Below, piece by piece: positions 1 through 10,021 of a stretch of DNA of 50,303 nucleotides. Origin of the DNA: an uncultured Desulfovibrio sp. Its GTDB lineage: Bacteria > Desulfobacterota > Desulfovibrionia > Desulfovibrionales > Desulfovibrionaceae. The stretch is taken from the NCBI RefSeq assembly GCF_910584445.1, contig NZ_CAJUBO010000020.1, positions 1 to 50,303 on the forward strand, written 5' to 3'. The stretch's first letter is position 1, and each line of letters opens with the position of its first letter. The notes below the pieces were generated by a model. The model saw only the letters and a list, made by a program, of their open reading frames with translations. It was not told the DNA's origin and did not search any database. A program made the translations under genes and the position numbers.

Positions 1-1184
1 GAGCAGAGATAGGCTTCCGCATCCTGGGCTTTTTTCTTGCTCTCCTCGGCATACAGGCGAGGCGTGGCCGTCATGTACAGACGCTTTTTAGCCTGGATGA
101 AGCTATTGTCATGTACCTTAACAAAGGCGGAATCATCTTCGTCCTTCAAGGTGACGCCCGTTGTCCGATGCGCCTCATCACATATAATCAAGTCAAAGTC
201 TTGGTGAAATTCTTTCTGTGCCTTTGCGATAACGTCAATGGACTGATAGGTAGAAAAAATGACTATGAGACCATCCTTATGAAATTTTTCAGCCAGCCTG
301 AGCTGACGTACAATGTCCGTCACCCGCGTTGACGCAGGGAAGGCGAGATCCGTGACGCTGTACCCGTCGGTGTCATCGTCGTTCTTTTTCTTGCTCTTGC
401 TGACCTCGGGATCAGAGCAGACACAAATGGGAAAAATCGGGTCGGAACTCTCCGCTGTCCATTCCCGAAGGGTCTGGCCTATCAACGCAATGGAAGGAGC
501 CAAAAAAAGAACTAACCCCTTTCCGTCTGTTTCGGTTTCCGCAATTTTTAGGGATGTGAACGTCTTGCCAGTGCCGCAAGCCATAATCAGCTTGCCGCGT
601 TCGCCGTTCTGAAAATGCTCATGAAAGGCGGCGATGGCCTTCTCCTGATGTGGACGTGGCGATTTTTTGCTCAGGCGTGCGCCTGAACCCGAAATTCCTT
701 TGTCCAATACCGCCCAGTCCACTGGCGCGTTTTCAAGATCGGCAAGGCTTATCCGCTGTACAGGCGGTTCCTGGTTATGAATGGTATTTTCGGCCTCGCT
801 ACCCCATTTGTTTGTGGTGGAAATCCAGAGCCGGAGCGCAAAAGAGGTCGTTTGCAACTGGTCGTTGACAAATTGCTTGCTGGAGGTAGCCAGAAAACTG
901 TCCACCGCCGGTTTGTCAATTCTGGCTTTTTCATCATAGCATTTGCATTGGATGGCCCAGAAATCACCCTCAACGGTCTGCGCCACAAGGTCGATGCCGG
1001 TATCCTTTCCCCCAAAGCTCTTCCTGTATGGGAATTCCCGCCAGAGCCACACATGCCGGAACTTGCCCTCATACCAAGGGACGGTTTGCAGAAACGCCTG
1101 CATCAGCCGTTCAAAACGGTCGCCTTTATCACGTTCGGAAAACGAAATGGCGCGGTATTTGGAAAGGACATCGCGGAAGGTCAT
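1..1184 (-). CDS. Mrr-like nuclease / SF2 helicase restriction enzyme, N-terminal part
   Basis: Minus-strand reading frame that stays open from the ATG at 1184 to the window edge (394 codons seen; the C-terminus is outside). The first ~100 residues look like an Mrr/PD-(D/E)xK nuclease: GKDTGIDLVAQ, then FWAIQCKCYD, supplying the Asp and the QxK half-site. A superfamily-2 helicase follows: Walker A MACGTGKT, a DEAH box CDEAHR and motif III MTATPR. This order matches type ISP single-chain restriction enzymes (LlaGI type) and related nuclease-helicase defence proteins. The methyltransferase part that would decide between them lies beyond the edge. An AGGAG ribosome site sits 8 bases before the ATG. 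Its moderate GC content and the AT-rich DNA upstream suggest an acquired defence gene. Domain reading is firm; the exact subtype is inferred. Confidence 0.85.
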   Translation of the reverse strand, partial: MTFRDVLSKYRAISFSERDKGDRFERLMQAFLQTVPWYEGKFRHVWLWREFPYRKSFGGKDTGIDLVAQTVEGDFWAIQCKCYDEKARIDKPAVDSFLATSSKQFVNDQLQTTSFALRLWISTTNKWGSEAENTIHNQEPPVQRISLADLENAPVDWAVLDKGISGSGARLSKKSPRPHQEKAIAAFHEHFQNGERGKLIMACGTGKTFTSLKIAETETDGKGLVLFLAPSIALIGQTLREWTAESSDPIFPICVCSDPEVSKSKKKNDDDTDGYSVTDLAFPASTRVTDIVRQLRLAEKFHKDGLIVIFSTYQSIDVIAKAQKEFHQDFDLIICDEAHRTTGVTLKDEDDSAFVKVHDNSFIQAKKRLYMTATPRLYAEESKKKAQDAEAYLC

Positions 1185-1607
1185 GGCGGGGTACTCCTGA
1201 AATAAGGCATATATATGCTATACCGGAACAGCAAAAAAGAAAATCGGAAAAGCAAGGAGGAAAACCCAGCCACCTTACGGCACAATGCCCACAGGAACTT
1301 CCTGTCCCGAAGCGTCAATAAGGTTCCTCCCCTCTCTTTTTTGCCGGGCAGCTTTCAGGGTATCGAAAATTTTTATCCTATTATCTCAAGTAAATACATC
1401 ATAAAATAAGAATCAATAATAGTCATTTATGGCTTGACGTGGGGCCATAACCTGACTATGAAATGACGGGTTATTTTTTGTCCTCAAGCAGAAAATTTGG
1501 TCGGTATTTTAAACGGTATTTTGTAAATGCTGTTTTAAAATATCCTAAAAAACTGCATAGTTACATGTAGATTTCGGCTTTGTCTCGGAGCCAATTCCAA
1601 ATCCAAG

Positions 1608-1644
1608 GAAGCCCCACAAAGCCAAAAAGGCCTTGTGGGGCTTC
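1608..1644. terminator. Bidirectional rho-independent terminator hairpin
   Basis: Twelve-base perfect arms GAAGCCCCACAA (1608-1619) and TTGTGGGGCTTC (1633-1644). Inside, GCC/GGC pairs around an AAAAA loop. The plus-strand exit is ACTTTTC. No gene ends close by, so it may be the remnant terminator of a lost gene or an end structure of the accessory region. Confidence 0.6.
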
Positions 1645-1727
1645 ACTTTTCTCCGTTGTGACGCTCCACGGCCATCCGGTAACGTCTATCGACCACGGCC
1701 TGGTTGTGAGACCGCACGAGAAATGAG

Positions 1728-1763
1728 AACGTGCCAAAGCTGGAAATCAGCCCTGGCACGTTT
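1728..1763. terminator. Hairpin, possible terminator
   Basis: Arms AACGTGCCA (1728-1736) and TGGCACGTT (1754-1762), with an inner GCTG/CAGC stem around GAAAT, followed by TTCCTGTTT on the plus strand. It could also end minus-strand transcription coming from mnmA. Function is inferred from structure only. Confidence 0.4.
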
Positions 1764-1815
1764 CCTGTTTGATGGGGAAATCAGTCGAAGTTGCGGATTT
1801 GACTGCGTCCTGAGC

Positions 1816-1959
1816 CTAGTGTCTACTTGCAAAAGTAGACACTACAAAACCCGTAAGGGTGTTGCGGCGGCATAGCCGCCGTGAGTGAGCGAAAAACCAC
1901 GCTTTTTCGCGAACGATCCTGCAAAAATTCTGCGCAGAATTTTTGCAAGTAGACACTAG
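1816..1959. repeat. 144-bp hairpin-rich element with 19-bp inverted ends (MITE/REP-like)
   Basis: The ends are exact inverted copies: CTAGTGTCTACTTGCAAAA at 1816-1834 and its complement at 1941-1959. Inside are further self-complementary pieces: an 11-bp stem with GCAA loop at 1818-1843, GCGGCGGC/GCCGCCG near 1864-1881, GCGAAAAA/TTTTTCGC near 1888-1911, and a perfect 26-bp palindrome at 1921-1946. It contains no credible coding sequence. It fits a non-autonomous mobile element or an extragenic repeat. No target-site duplication is obvious. Confidence 0.65.
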
Positions 1960-2011
1960 AAGTGCCGCACGCCGCGCCCTGGCGGAGCGCTTGCCCGGCG
2001 TGGCGATCCTG

Positions 2012-3154
2012 TCACGCCAGTTCTTCCACAATGCCCGCCGCCAGGACGACACCGTCTTCATCGTACAGCGTCACCACCTGGCCCGGCGCCGACGGAAAGC
2101 ATGGTTCCGCGAACCGGATGCGGAGTTCCCCGTCTTCAAGGCGCGCCTCAGCCGGGGAAAGCCCGCCACCGTACCGGCAGCGGACAACGGGGCGCTCCGG
2201 CCAGAACGCCGGGGGCACCGCCACATTGACCTCACGCGCCACGCATCCGCGCATGCCGAGCAGGGAGCGCGGCCCCACCACCAGCGCATTGGCCGCCACA
2301 TCCTTGCGCAGCACATGCAGCGCCTCGGCGTGTGACAGGCCGAGACCCCTGCGCTGTCCTTCGGTATAGCGCCAGAGTCCGGCATGGGTGGCGATGGGGC
2401 GCAGATGGGGGGCGGCGTCGTTGCCCGGGGAAGGTCCCGCAGCATCCTGCGGCTTCCGGGATCCATGGTCCCCGGGAAGAGCCGTTTCGCACAACAGGAC
2501 CGGGCCTGGTCCCGGAGGCTCCATGCCCAGGACCTGCCACTGGCGCTCGAGAAAATTCCGGTAGGCATCCACGCCGCCGGGGGCGAAGCAGATGTCGTGG
2601 CTCTCCTCCGGCAGTGGCACCGCAAGCCCGGCCTGCGCCACAAGGGCGGAGCAGGCGGTCTTGTCCATTGCCGCAAGGGGAAAGAGCGCCCGCGCCAGGC
2701 GTTCACGGGGCACGAGGGAGAGAAAATAGCTCTGGTCCTTGGGAGCATGGGCGGCCATGGCGAGAAGCGGGCCAGGCGCCCCCCGGCGCGTATGCGGCGC
2801 CAGCCGGGCATAGTGGCCGGTGGCAAGGGCTTCCGCCCCGCGCGCCAGCGCCGCGTCCAGCAGGGCGCCGAACTTGAGGGAACGGTTGCAGCGGGCGCAG
2901 GGGTTGGGCGTGCGCCCGGCTGCATAGGCGGCCGCAAAGGGCGCGATGACATCCCGGGCGAAGCGGGCGCGCAGGTCCACCACCTCAAGCGGCACCCCGA
3001 GGTCGCGGCAGGCGGCGTCAAGGCCCGCGGGGGGCGCGCCGGAAGATTCCGTCAGCAGGGCATGCAGCGCCAGCAGCTCATGGCCCGCGCGGCGCAGGAG
3101 GAGCAGGGCGCAGAGGCTGTCCACGCCGCCGCTGACGGCTACGGCGATGCGCAT
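2012..3154 (-). CDS. mnmA: tRNA-specific 2-thiouridylase MnmA
   Basis: Cytoplasmic enzyme that thiolates C2 of wobble uridine-34 in tRNA-Lys, -Glu and -Gln, using ATP and sulfur relayed by sulfur-transfer proteins. The ATP-pyrophosphatase loop SGGVDS lies at residues 8-13. The catalytic cysteine is C89 in TPNPCARCN, and the second active-site cysteine is C189 in SHDICF. TGHYAR and DQSYFL are also typical. At 380 residues the length is normal for the family. I chose the ATG at 3154 because AAGGA sits 6 bases upstream; a GTG at 3169 in the same frame has no better site. The ABC ATPase gene ends only 32 bases upstream on the same strand, so the two are probably co-transcribed, although no functional link is evident. 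Confidence 0.93.
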   Translation of the reverse strand: MRIAVAVSGGVDSLCALLLLRRAGHELLALHALLTESSGAPPAGLDAACRDLGVPLEVVDLRARFARDVIAPFAAAYAAGRTPNPCARCNRSLKFGALLDAALARGAEALATGHYARLAPHTRRGAPGPLLAMAAHAPKDQSYFLSLVPRERLARALFPLAAMDKTACSALVAQAGLAVPLPEESHDICFAPGGVDAYRNFLERQWQVLGMEPPGPGPVLLCETALPGDHGSRKPQDAAGPSPGNDAAPHLRPIATHAGLWRYTEGQRRGLGLSHAEALHVLRKDVAANALVVGPRSLLGMRGCVAREVNVAVPPAFWPERPVVRCRYGGGLSPAEARLEDGELRIRFAEPCFPSAPGQVVTLYDEDGVVLAAGIVEELA

Positions 3155-3186
3155 GCGTCGTCCTTGCACGGCCCGGTGTGGCCGGC

Positions 3187-3945
3187 TCAGAGGATCTGGT
3201 TGAGAAACTGGCGCAAGCGCGGATGGCGCGGCGCGGTGAAGAGATTCTCGGGCTTGCCGGACTCCACGATCTGCCCCTGATCCATGAAGATGCAGCGGTC
3301 CGCCACCGTGCGGGCAAAGCCCATCTCGTGCGTGACGCAGATCATGGTCATGCCTTCTTCCGCCAGCGTGACCATGACGTCCAGCACCTCGCCCACCATT
3401 TCCGGGTCCAGCGCCGAGGTCGGCTCGTCAAAGAGCATGATGGCGGGTTGCATGGCAAGGGCGCGGGCGATAGCCACGCGCTGCTGCTGGCCGCCCGAGA
3501 GCATGGCCGGATAGACATTGGCCTTGTCGCTGATGCCGACTTTCTTGAGCAGGGCGAGGGCGCGGGCTTCGGCCTCCTCGGCGTTGAGTCCGAGAAGCCT
3601 GATGGGGGCCATGGTCAGGTTCTGGAGCACGGTCTTGTGCGGGAAAAGGTTGAACTGCTGGAAGACCATGCCCAGATTGCGCCGCACGAGATTGATATTG
3701 TTTTTCGGATCGTTGATGTTTTCGCCCTGGACGCAGATCTCGCCCTTGTCGATCTCTTCCAGGCGGTTGATGGAACGCAGCAGCGTGGACTTGCCCGAGC
3801 CGGACGGCCCGATGATGACCACCCGCTCGCCCGTGGTCACATTGAGACTGACATCCTGAAGGGCGGGAAGCTGCCCGAAGTATTTCCAGACATGGCTGAT
3901 GGTGATGATGGGGGCGGTTTCGCGGGCTTCCGTGGTGCTGCTCAT
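3187..3945 (-). CDS. Polar amino-acid ABC transporter ATP-binding protein (GlnQ-like)
   Basis: Nucleotide-binding subunit that would power uptake of a polar amino acid. Walker A GPSGSGKST is at residues 46-54, the Q-loop is in FQQFNLFPH, the signature is LSGGQQQR, Walker B is IMLFDEPTSALDPE, and the switch histidine is in CVTHEMGFA. These match the GlnQ/HisP/ArtP class, and 252 residues is the standard length. No permease or binding-protein gene is next to it: mnmA is downstream and secA diverges upstream, so its membrane partner must be encoded elsewhere. GGAA lies 8 bases before the ATG. The substrate cannot be told from this subunit alone. Confidence 0.9.
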   Translation of the reverse strand: MSSTTEARETAPIITISHVWKYFGQLPALQDVSLNVTTGERVVIIGPSGSGKSTLLRSINRLEEIDKGEICVQGENINDPKNNINLVRRNLGMVFQQFNLFPHKTVLQNLTMAPIRLLGLNAEEAEARALALLKKVGISDKANVYPAMLSGGQQQRVAIARALAMQPAIMLFDEPTSALDPEMVGEVLDVMVTLAEEGMTMICVTHEMGFARTVADRCIFMDQGQIVESGKPENLFTAPRHPRLRQFLNQIL

Positions 3946-4082
3946 GATGCGTTCCGGGTGAGAGGGTGGGGGCGTGGTGCCTGTGTCGTCGGGGCGCAGA
4001 TGACAGATGACCGAGGCTAGAGGAATGCGCCGTTTTCGTCAAGGAAGGGGAGGCGCCGGACATGCCCATGACCGCGCATGAT

Positions 4083-4111
4083 TTGCAAAAAAAAGAAAAA
4101 TGACATATAAT
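4083..4111 (+). promoter_or_regulatory. Sigma-70 promoter of secA
   Basis: TTGCAA (4083-4088), exactly 17 bases, then a consensus TATAAT (4106-4111). Transcription should start near 4118, giving a leader of about 110 bases before the secA ATG. The leader contains a perfect palindrome GGCGGATCCGCC at 4184-4195 that could fold. Confidence 0.75.
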
Positions 4112-4230
4112 ACCCTGTTGTGGAAGTGACGGTTTTCCCCGGTATGGCCCGCCGCCCCGTTCCACCTGTCCGGTGTCGCGCCGGGGGCGGATCCGCCGTT
4201 CCGGAGTTTTTGCATATACGAGGAGCGCCC

Positions 4231-6795
<2,565 letters not shown>

Positions 6796-6829
6796 CGCCT
6801 GCGGCAGTGCGCGTGGCGCGCGTGAAGGA

Positions 6830-6860
6830 ACAGGGCGGAAGCCGTCGGCTTCCGCCCTGT
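6830..6860. terminator. Hairpin between convergent secA and dsbA-like genes
   Basis: Perfect 14-bp stem ACAGGGCGGAAGCC / GGCTTCCGCCCTGT with a 3-base loop, placed between two convergent genes. It lacks a long T-run on either side but is well placed to stop both transcripts. Confidence 0.65.
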
Positions 6861-6885
6861 CTGTTCGTGGCGTGCTTTTGCCGCC

Positions 6886-7599
6886 CTATTTCGTGTGGCG
6901 TCCGAGGGTGCAGCCGCCATGCCAGGAACAGGCCGTGTGCGGCGGCATGTCTTCCAGGCCGAGGTCCTGCATGGCGTCCTCCAGACGCGATGCCACGGTC
7001 TCATAGTGGACGAAACCGCGCGAAACCGCATCCCGCCTGTTCCCGCGGACGAGGATGACGCTCGGGTAGGCGCTGATCTCTCCCATGAGGGCCGAGGCTT
7101 CCTCAAGTCCGCGCCGGGCGGCCTGCGCCGTCTCGGGCGCCGCCATGGCCGCCTTGAGCGCGTCCGGCGCCATGTGCCAGCGTTGCGCCAGCGCGGCAAG
7201 CGAACTGTCGGAGAAAATATCCTGTCCCTGGCCGTAGAACAGGTCCTCCAGGGCCAGCAGCTGTTCCAGGGCATGGCCGGGGGCCAGCGTCTTCAGGGCC
7301 TCGAGCACCTCGTCCGCTCCGGGCGAGAAGAGGCACATCTCGCGGCCCGTCTCCACCGCATGGATGGCACCCGCCAGGGAACGGCCCAAGGCATGCTCCA
7401 CCTCGCGCCAGAAATCCGTGAGACCGGGGGAAGCGGCCGCGTCGTCGGCCAGGGTGACGCGTCTGCTCATCAGGTTGCCGCCGAGCACATGGACCGGAAA
7501 TTCAGGATGCTGCGCGGCGATGCGCTGCATGATCGGCCAGAAGGCATAGCACCAGGGACAATAGACATCGGCGATATATACAAAATGCGCGGTATTCAT
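6886..7599 (-). CDS. DsbA-family thioredoxin-fold oxidoreductase (FrnE-like)
   Basis: Thiol-disulfide oxidoreductase of the DsbA superfamily. The redox site CPWC lies at about residues 14-17, directly after the first strand (VYIADVYCPWCYAFWP). A helical insertion follows, then the cis-proline region AYPSVIL. There is no signal peptide, so it probably works in the cytoplasm, like FrnE-type proteins. It has 237 residues. The C-terminus has two more cysteines (TACSWHGGC). Its ATG at 7599 overlaps the stop of the upstream glycosidase gene (ATGA), so translation is coupled. The substrate is unknown. Confidence 0.85.
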   Translation of the reverse strand: MNTAHFVYIADVYCPWCYAFWPIMQRIAAQHPEFPVHVLGGNLMSRRVTLADDAAASPGLTDFWREVEHALGRSLAGAIHAVETGREMCLFSPGADEVLEALKTLAPGHALEQLLALEDLFYGQGQDIFSDSSLAALAQRWHMAPDALKAAMAAPETAQAARRGLEEASALMGEISAYPSVILVRGNRRDAVSRGFVHYETVASRLEDAMQDLGLEDMPPHTACSWHGGCTLGRHTK

Positions 7600-8819
7600 G
7601 GTATCCTCTCCGAAGGGCTGGAGGTTGTTGCCGTGGGGGACAGGGCGTGGAGCGCGCTGATGCGCTCCCAGGAACGCCTGATCCGCTCAACGGGTATGCT
7701 GCCTTCGTCCACCAGGGCGCGCAAGGCGGCAAAGACCTTGTCCGCAAGTCCGTCTTCCCATTCAAGATTGTTGCCGTAGAGGAGAATATCCACGCCGGCG
7801 CGCACCGCCAGCAGGATGCTTTCCTTGAGTCCGTAGCGGCCGGCAATGGCCCGCATCTGCATGTCATCGCTGATGACCACCCCTTGCCAGCCAAGGCCTT
7901 GGCGCAGCAGGCCCGTGACCACCATGCGCGAGAGCGTGGCCGGCAGGTCCGGGTCAAGCCCGGCATGGAAGAGATGCCCCGGCATGACCATGCCGGGCCA
8001 GCCCGCGCGGAAAATTTCCGCATAGGGGAGGAGGTCCGTTGCGCCGTCCCAGCACCGGGTAATATCCGGCAGCCCGAGGTGCGAATCTTCCCGGGCGCAG
8101 CCCTGGCCGGGAAAATGCTTGAGCACCGGGATGACCCCGCTGCGGGCCAGCCCCTGCCCAAAGGCCAGGGCATGGCGGGCCACGGCGGCGGGGTCGGAGC
8201 TGAAGGCGCGGCCAAGCCTGCCGATGGCGGGATTGAGCGGATTGCTGTCCACATCGGCCACCGGGGCAAGGTCCACATCGATGCCGAGTCCGGCGAGTTC
8301 TTCGCCGAGCAGGGTCGCGGTCTCCAGTGTGGCCGCGACGCTGCCCTGCCCGAGGCGCTGGGCGGAGGGCAGGTCGGAGAATCCCTTTTGCGGCCTGAGG
8401 CGGCGCACCTGCCCGCCCTCCTGATCCACGGCGATGAAGATCGGACCCGGAGCGGCGGCCCGCAGGGTGGCCGTCAGGCGGCGCACCTGCTCCGGCGAGC
8501 GGATATTGCGTTCGCCGCCTGTTGTCATGTCGCGGTCGAAAAGGATGACGTTGCCGACGCGGCCGTCGGCCACAGCGGCGAGAAAGGGATCGTCCGGGTC
8601 CAGCTCCGTTCCCCGAAACCCGCACATGAGCATGGACCCGAGCATCCGGTCAAGGGAGGGGAGGGCCGGCGGCGTGCCGCCAGCAGGGGCGACTTCCCCG
8701 CCCAGAACGGTCACGGCGGAAAGGCAGATGACGAGAACGGCCAATGCCGCGAAACACCGGCGGGGTGCGCGGCGGCCGGGGCGGCGCCCGGAGCCGCGGG
8801 GCGATCGTCGCCTCAGCAC
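7596..8819 (-). CDS. Exported glycoside hydrolase family 3 (NagZ-like beta-N-acetylhexosaminidase)
   Basis: Family 3 glycosidase, likely cutting N-acetylglucosamine from cell-wall fragments. IAVDQEGGQVRRL is the classic NagZ substrate loop. KHFPGQG followed by DSHLGLP carries the Asp-His acid/base pair, and the nucleophile is the first Asp of SDDMQM. The first His of the usual KHFPGHG is replaced by Gln. An N-terminal hydrophobic stretch (CFAALAVLVICLSAVTVL) after an Arg-rich start suggests export or membrane anchoring, whereas E. coli NagZ is cytoplasmic. I chose the GTG at 8819, which overlaps the stop of the PHP gene by 7 bases and gives 407 residues; starting further upstream would run deep into that gene. 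Specific substrate is inferred. Confidence 0.85.
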   Translation of the reverse strand: MLRRRSPRGSGRRPGRRAPRRCFAALAVLVICLSAVTVLGGEVAPAGGTPPALPSLDRMLGSMLMCGFRGTELDPDDPFLAAVADGRVGNVILFDRDMTTGGERNIRSPEQVRRLTATLRAAAPGPIFIAVDQEGGQVRRLRPQKGFSDLPSAQRLGQGSVAATLETATLLGEELAGLGIDVDLAPVADVDSNPLNPAIGRLGRAFSSDPAAVARHALAFGQGLARSGVIPVLKHFPGQGCAREDSHLGLPDITRCWDGATDLLPYAEIFRAGWPGMVMPGHLFHAGLDPDLPATLSRMVVTGLLRQGLGWQGVVISDDMQMRAIAGRYGLKESILLAVRAGVDILLYGNNLEWEDGLADKVFAALRALVDEGSIPVERIRRSWERISALHALSPTATTSSPSERIP

Positions 8820-9676
8820 GGCAGCCCCCCGGCGCGGCGCCGCTCCTGCAGCGCTTCCAGCACGGCAACGGGAACGCGCAGCCCTCCGTGTCCCGTGCCG
8901 AGCTGGATGCCGGGCTTGTTGGCGCCGTGATAGTCCGAGCCGCCGGTCACTCCCAGGTCGAAGCGTCTGGCAAGCTCCACGCAGTGGCGGGTGTCCGCCT
9001 CCGAGTGCCCGCTGTGCCATGCCTCAATGGCCGCAAGGCCGCAGCCGGCGAGGCGGCGCGTCAGCGCTTCGACGTCGGTCGGCGAGGCGGCGTTGAGAAA
9101 GGGGTGGGCAAGAACGGCGGTGGCGCCCATGCCCGCCAGCACGCGCACCGCTTCTTCCGGGGCGGGCACCCGTTTGGGCACATAGGCCTTGCCGTCCGCG
9201 CCAAGGTAGTCCCTGAAGGCCGCGGCCACGTCGCGCGCATAGCCCTTGGCGGCCAGCACGGCCGCCATGTGGGGGCGGCCGACGCTGCCGGAGGCATGGG
9301 CGCGGACTTCCTCAAGGGTGATGTCAAACCCGAGGGCGCGGAGCCGGGCCACCATTTCCGCATTTCGCTCATTGCGGCGGCGCCGTACGGCATCCAGCCA
9401 GTTGTCGAGCGCATCCGCCTTTGCGGGTATCCAGAGGCCGAGGATGTGATGCTCCCCGGCTTCGGAGCGGGTGGATATCTCACAGCCCCGGATGATGCCG
9501 AGGCCCCGTTCCCGGCCTGCCTGTTCCGCTTCGCCGAGTCCGGCCAGGGTATCATGATCCGTCAGGGCGATGGCCGCCAGGCCAAGGTCGTGGGCGCGGG
9601 CCACCAGCGCGGCGGGGCTGTCGGTGCCGTCCGAGGCGGTCGAGTGGGTATGAAGATCGACGAGGCTCCTGTCCAT
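8813..9676 (-). CDS. PHP-domain phosphoesterase (RNase AM / YciV-like)
   Basis: Metal-dependent phosphoesterase with the PHP fold. The first motif DLHTHSTASDG (residues 6-16) and TDHDTLAG supply metal-binding His and Asp. Later motifs include GCEIST, VLAHPF and GGSDYHG. The set matches the YciV/TrpH group, whose studied members remove nucleotides from RNA 5' ends or hydrolyse nucleoside 3',5'-bisphosphates. From the ATG at 9676 the length is 287 residues, normal for the group. An open frame continues 35 codons upstream but lacks PHP sequence. It is the first gene of the PHP, GH3, DsbA-like run, in which each gene overlaps the next. Confidence 0.88.
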   Translation of the reverse strand: MDRSLVDLHTHSTASDGTDSPAALVARAHDLGLAAIALTDHDTLAGLGEAEQAGRERGLGIIRGCEISTRSEAGEHHILGLWIPAKADALDNWLDAVRRRRNERNAEMVARLRALGFDITLEEVRAHASGSVGRPHMAAVLAAKGYARDVAAAFRDYLGADGKAYVPKRVPAPEEAVRVLAGMGATAVLAHPFLNAASPTDVEALTRRLAGCGLAAIEAWHSGHSEADTRHCVELARRFDLGVTGGSDYHGANKPGIQLGTGHGGLRVPVAVLEALQERRRAGGLPC

Positions 9677-10021
9677 GTCTTCTTGTAAGCTTTCGCGCGT
9701 GGGCCTGGCAAGCGGTCTGTGGGCGCCGGGCGTGGCAGGGGCGCAGGGGAGCTTCCGGCAGACCTTCGGCGGGAAAAACATTTTCGGGCATCATTCTTGC
9801 ATAGAATTTGTGAAGAAGTACAGGGACGGCCCGCTCCTGCGCGGGTGTTTTGAGTTCCCCGCCGAATTTTGGTAGATAAGGTCCGCACGCTCACGCGGAC
9901 GAGGGAACGGTCGGGACGGCGGACCGTTCCGCAACGCACATGCCCCGCCCACGGAACCGGCGTCTCCCGCCGGGGGCGGGCGGCTGCGGGGCGCGGGGTC
10001 CTGATCCGGAAAGGATGTCTC
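9677..10021 (+). promoter_or_regulatory. Divergent intergenic region with candidate promoter and structured leader
   Basis: It separates the minus-strand PHP gene from the plus-strand zinc-knuckle gene. A possible plus-strand promoter is TTGAGT (9850-9855), 17 bases, TAGATA (9873-9878). Right after it come two hairpins: GTCCGC/GCGGAC (9881-9886 with 9895-9900) and GGAACGGTC/GACCGTTCC (9904-9912 with 9922-9930). They would form the 5' end of a leader of about 135 bases. No gene is seen here. Confidence 0.4.

Larger units (their letters stand above)
1185..2011. other. AT-rich non-coding stretch upstream of the restriction gene
   Basis: No convincing gene on either strand. From 1200 to about 1600 the DNA is AT-rich and must hold the promoter of the minus-strand restriction gene. 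I see no clear single promoter. From 1600 onward there are two terminator-like hairpins and one inverted-repeat element, listed separately. The composition shift near 1650 marks the boundary between accessory and core DNA. Confidence 0.6.

Noticed and set aside
4120..4230. In-frame 37-codon upstream extension of secA starting at a GTG
   Set aside because: It starts at the predicted transcript start, has no ribosome site and no SecA-like sequence; the ATG at 4231 has GAGGAG in front.
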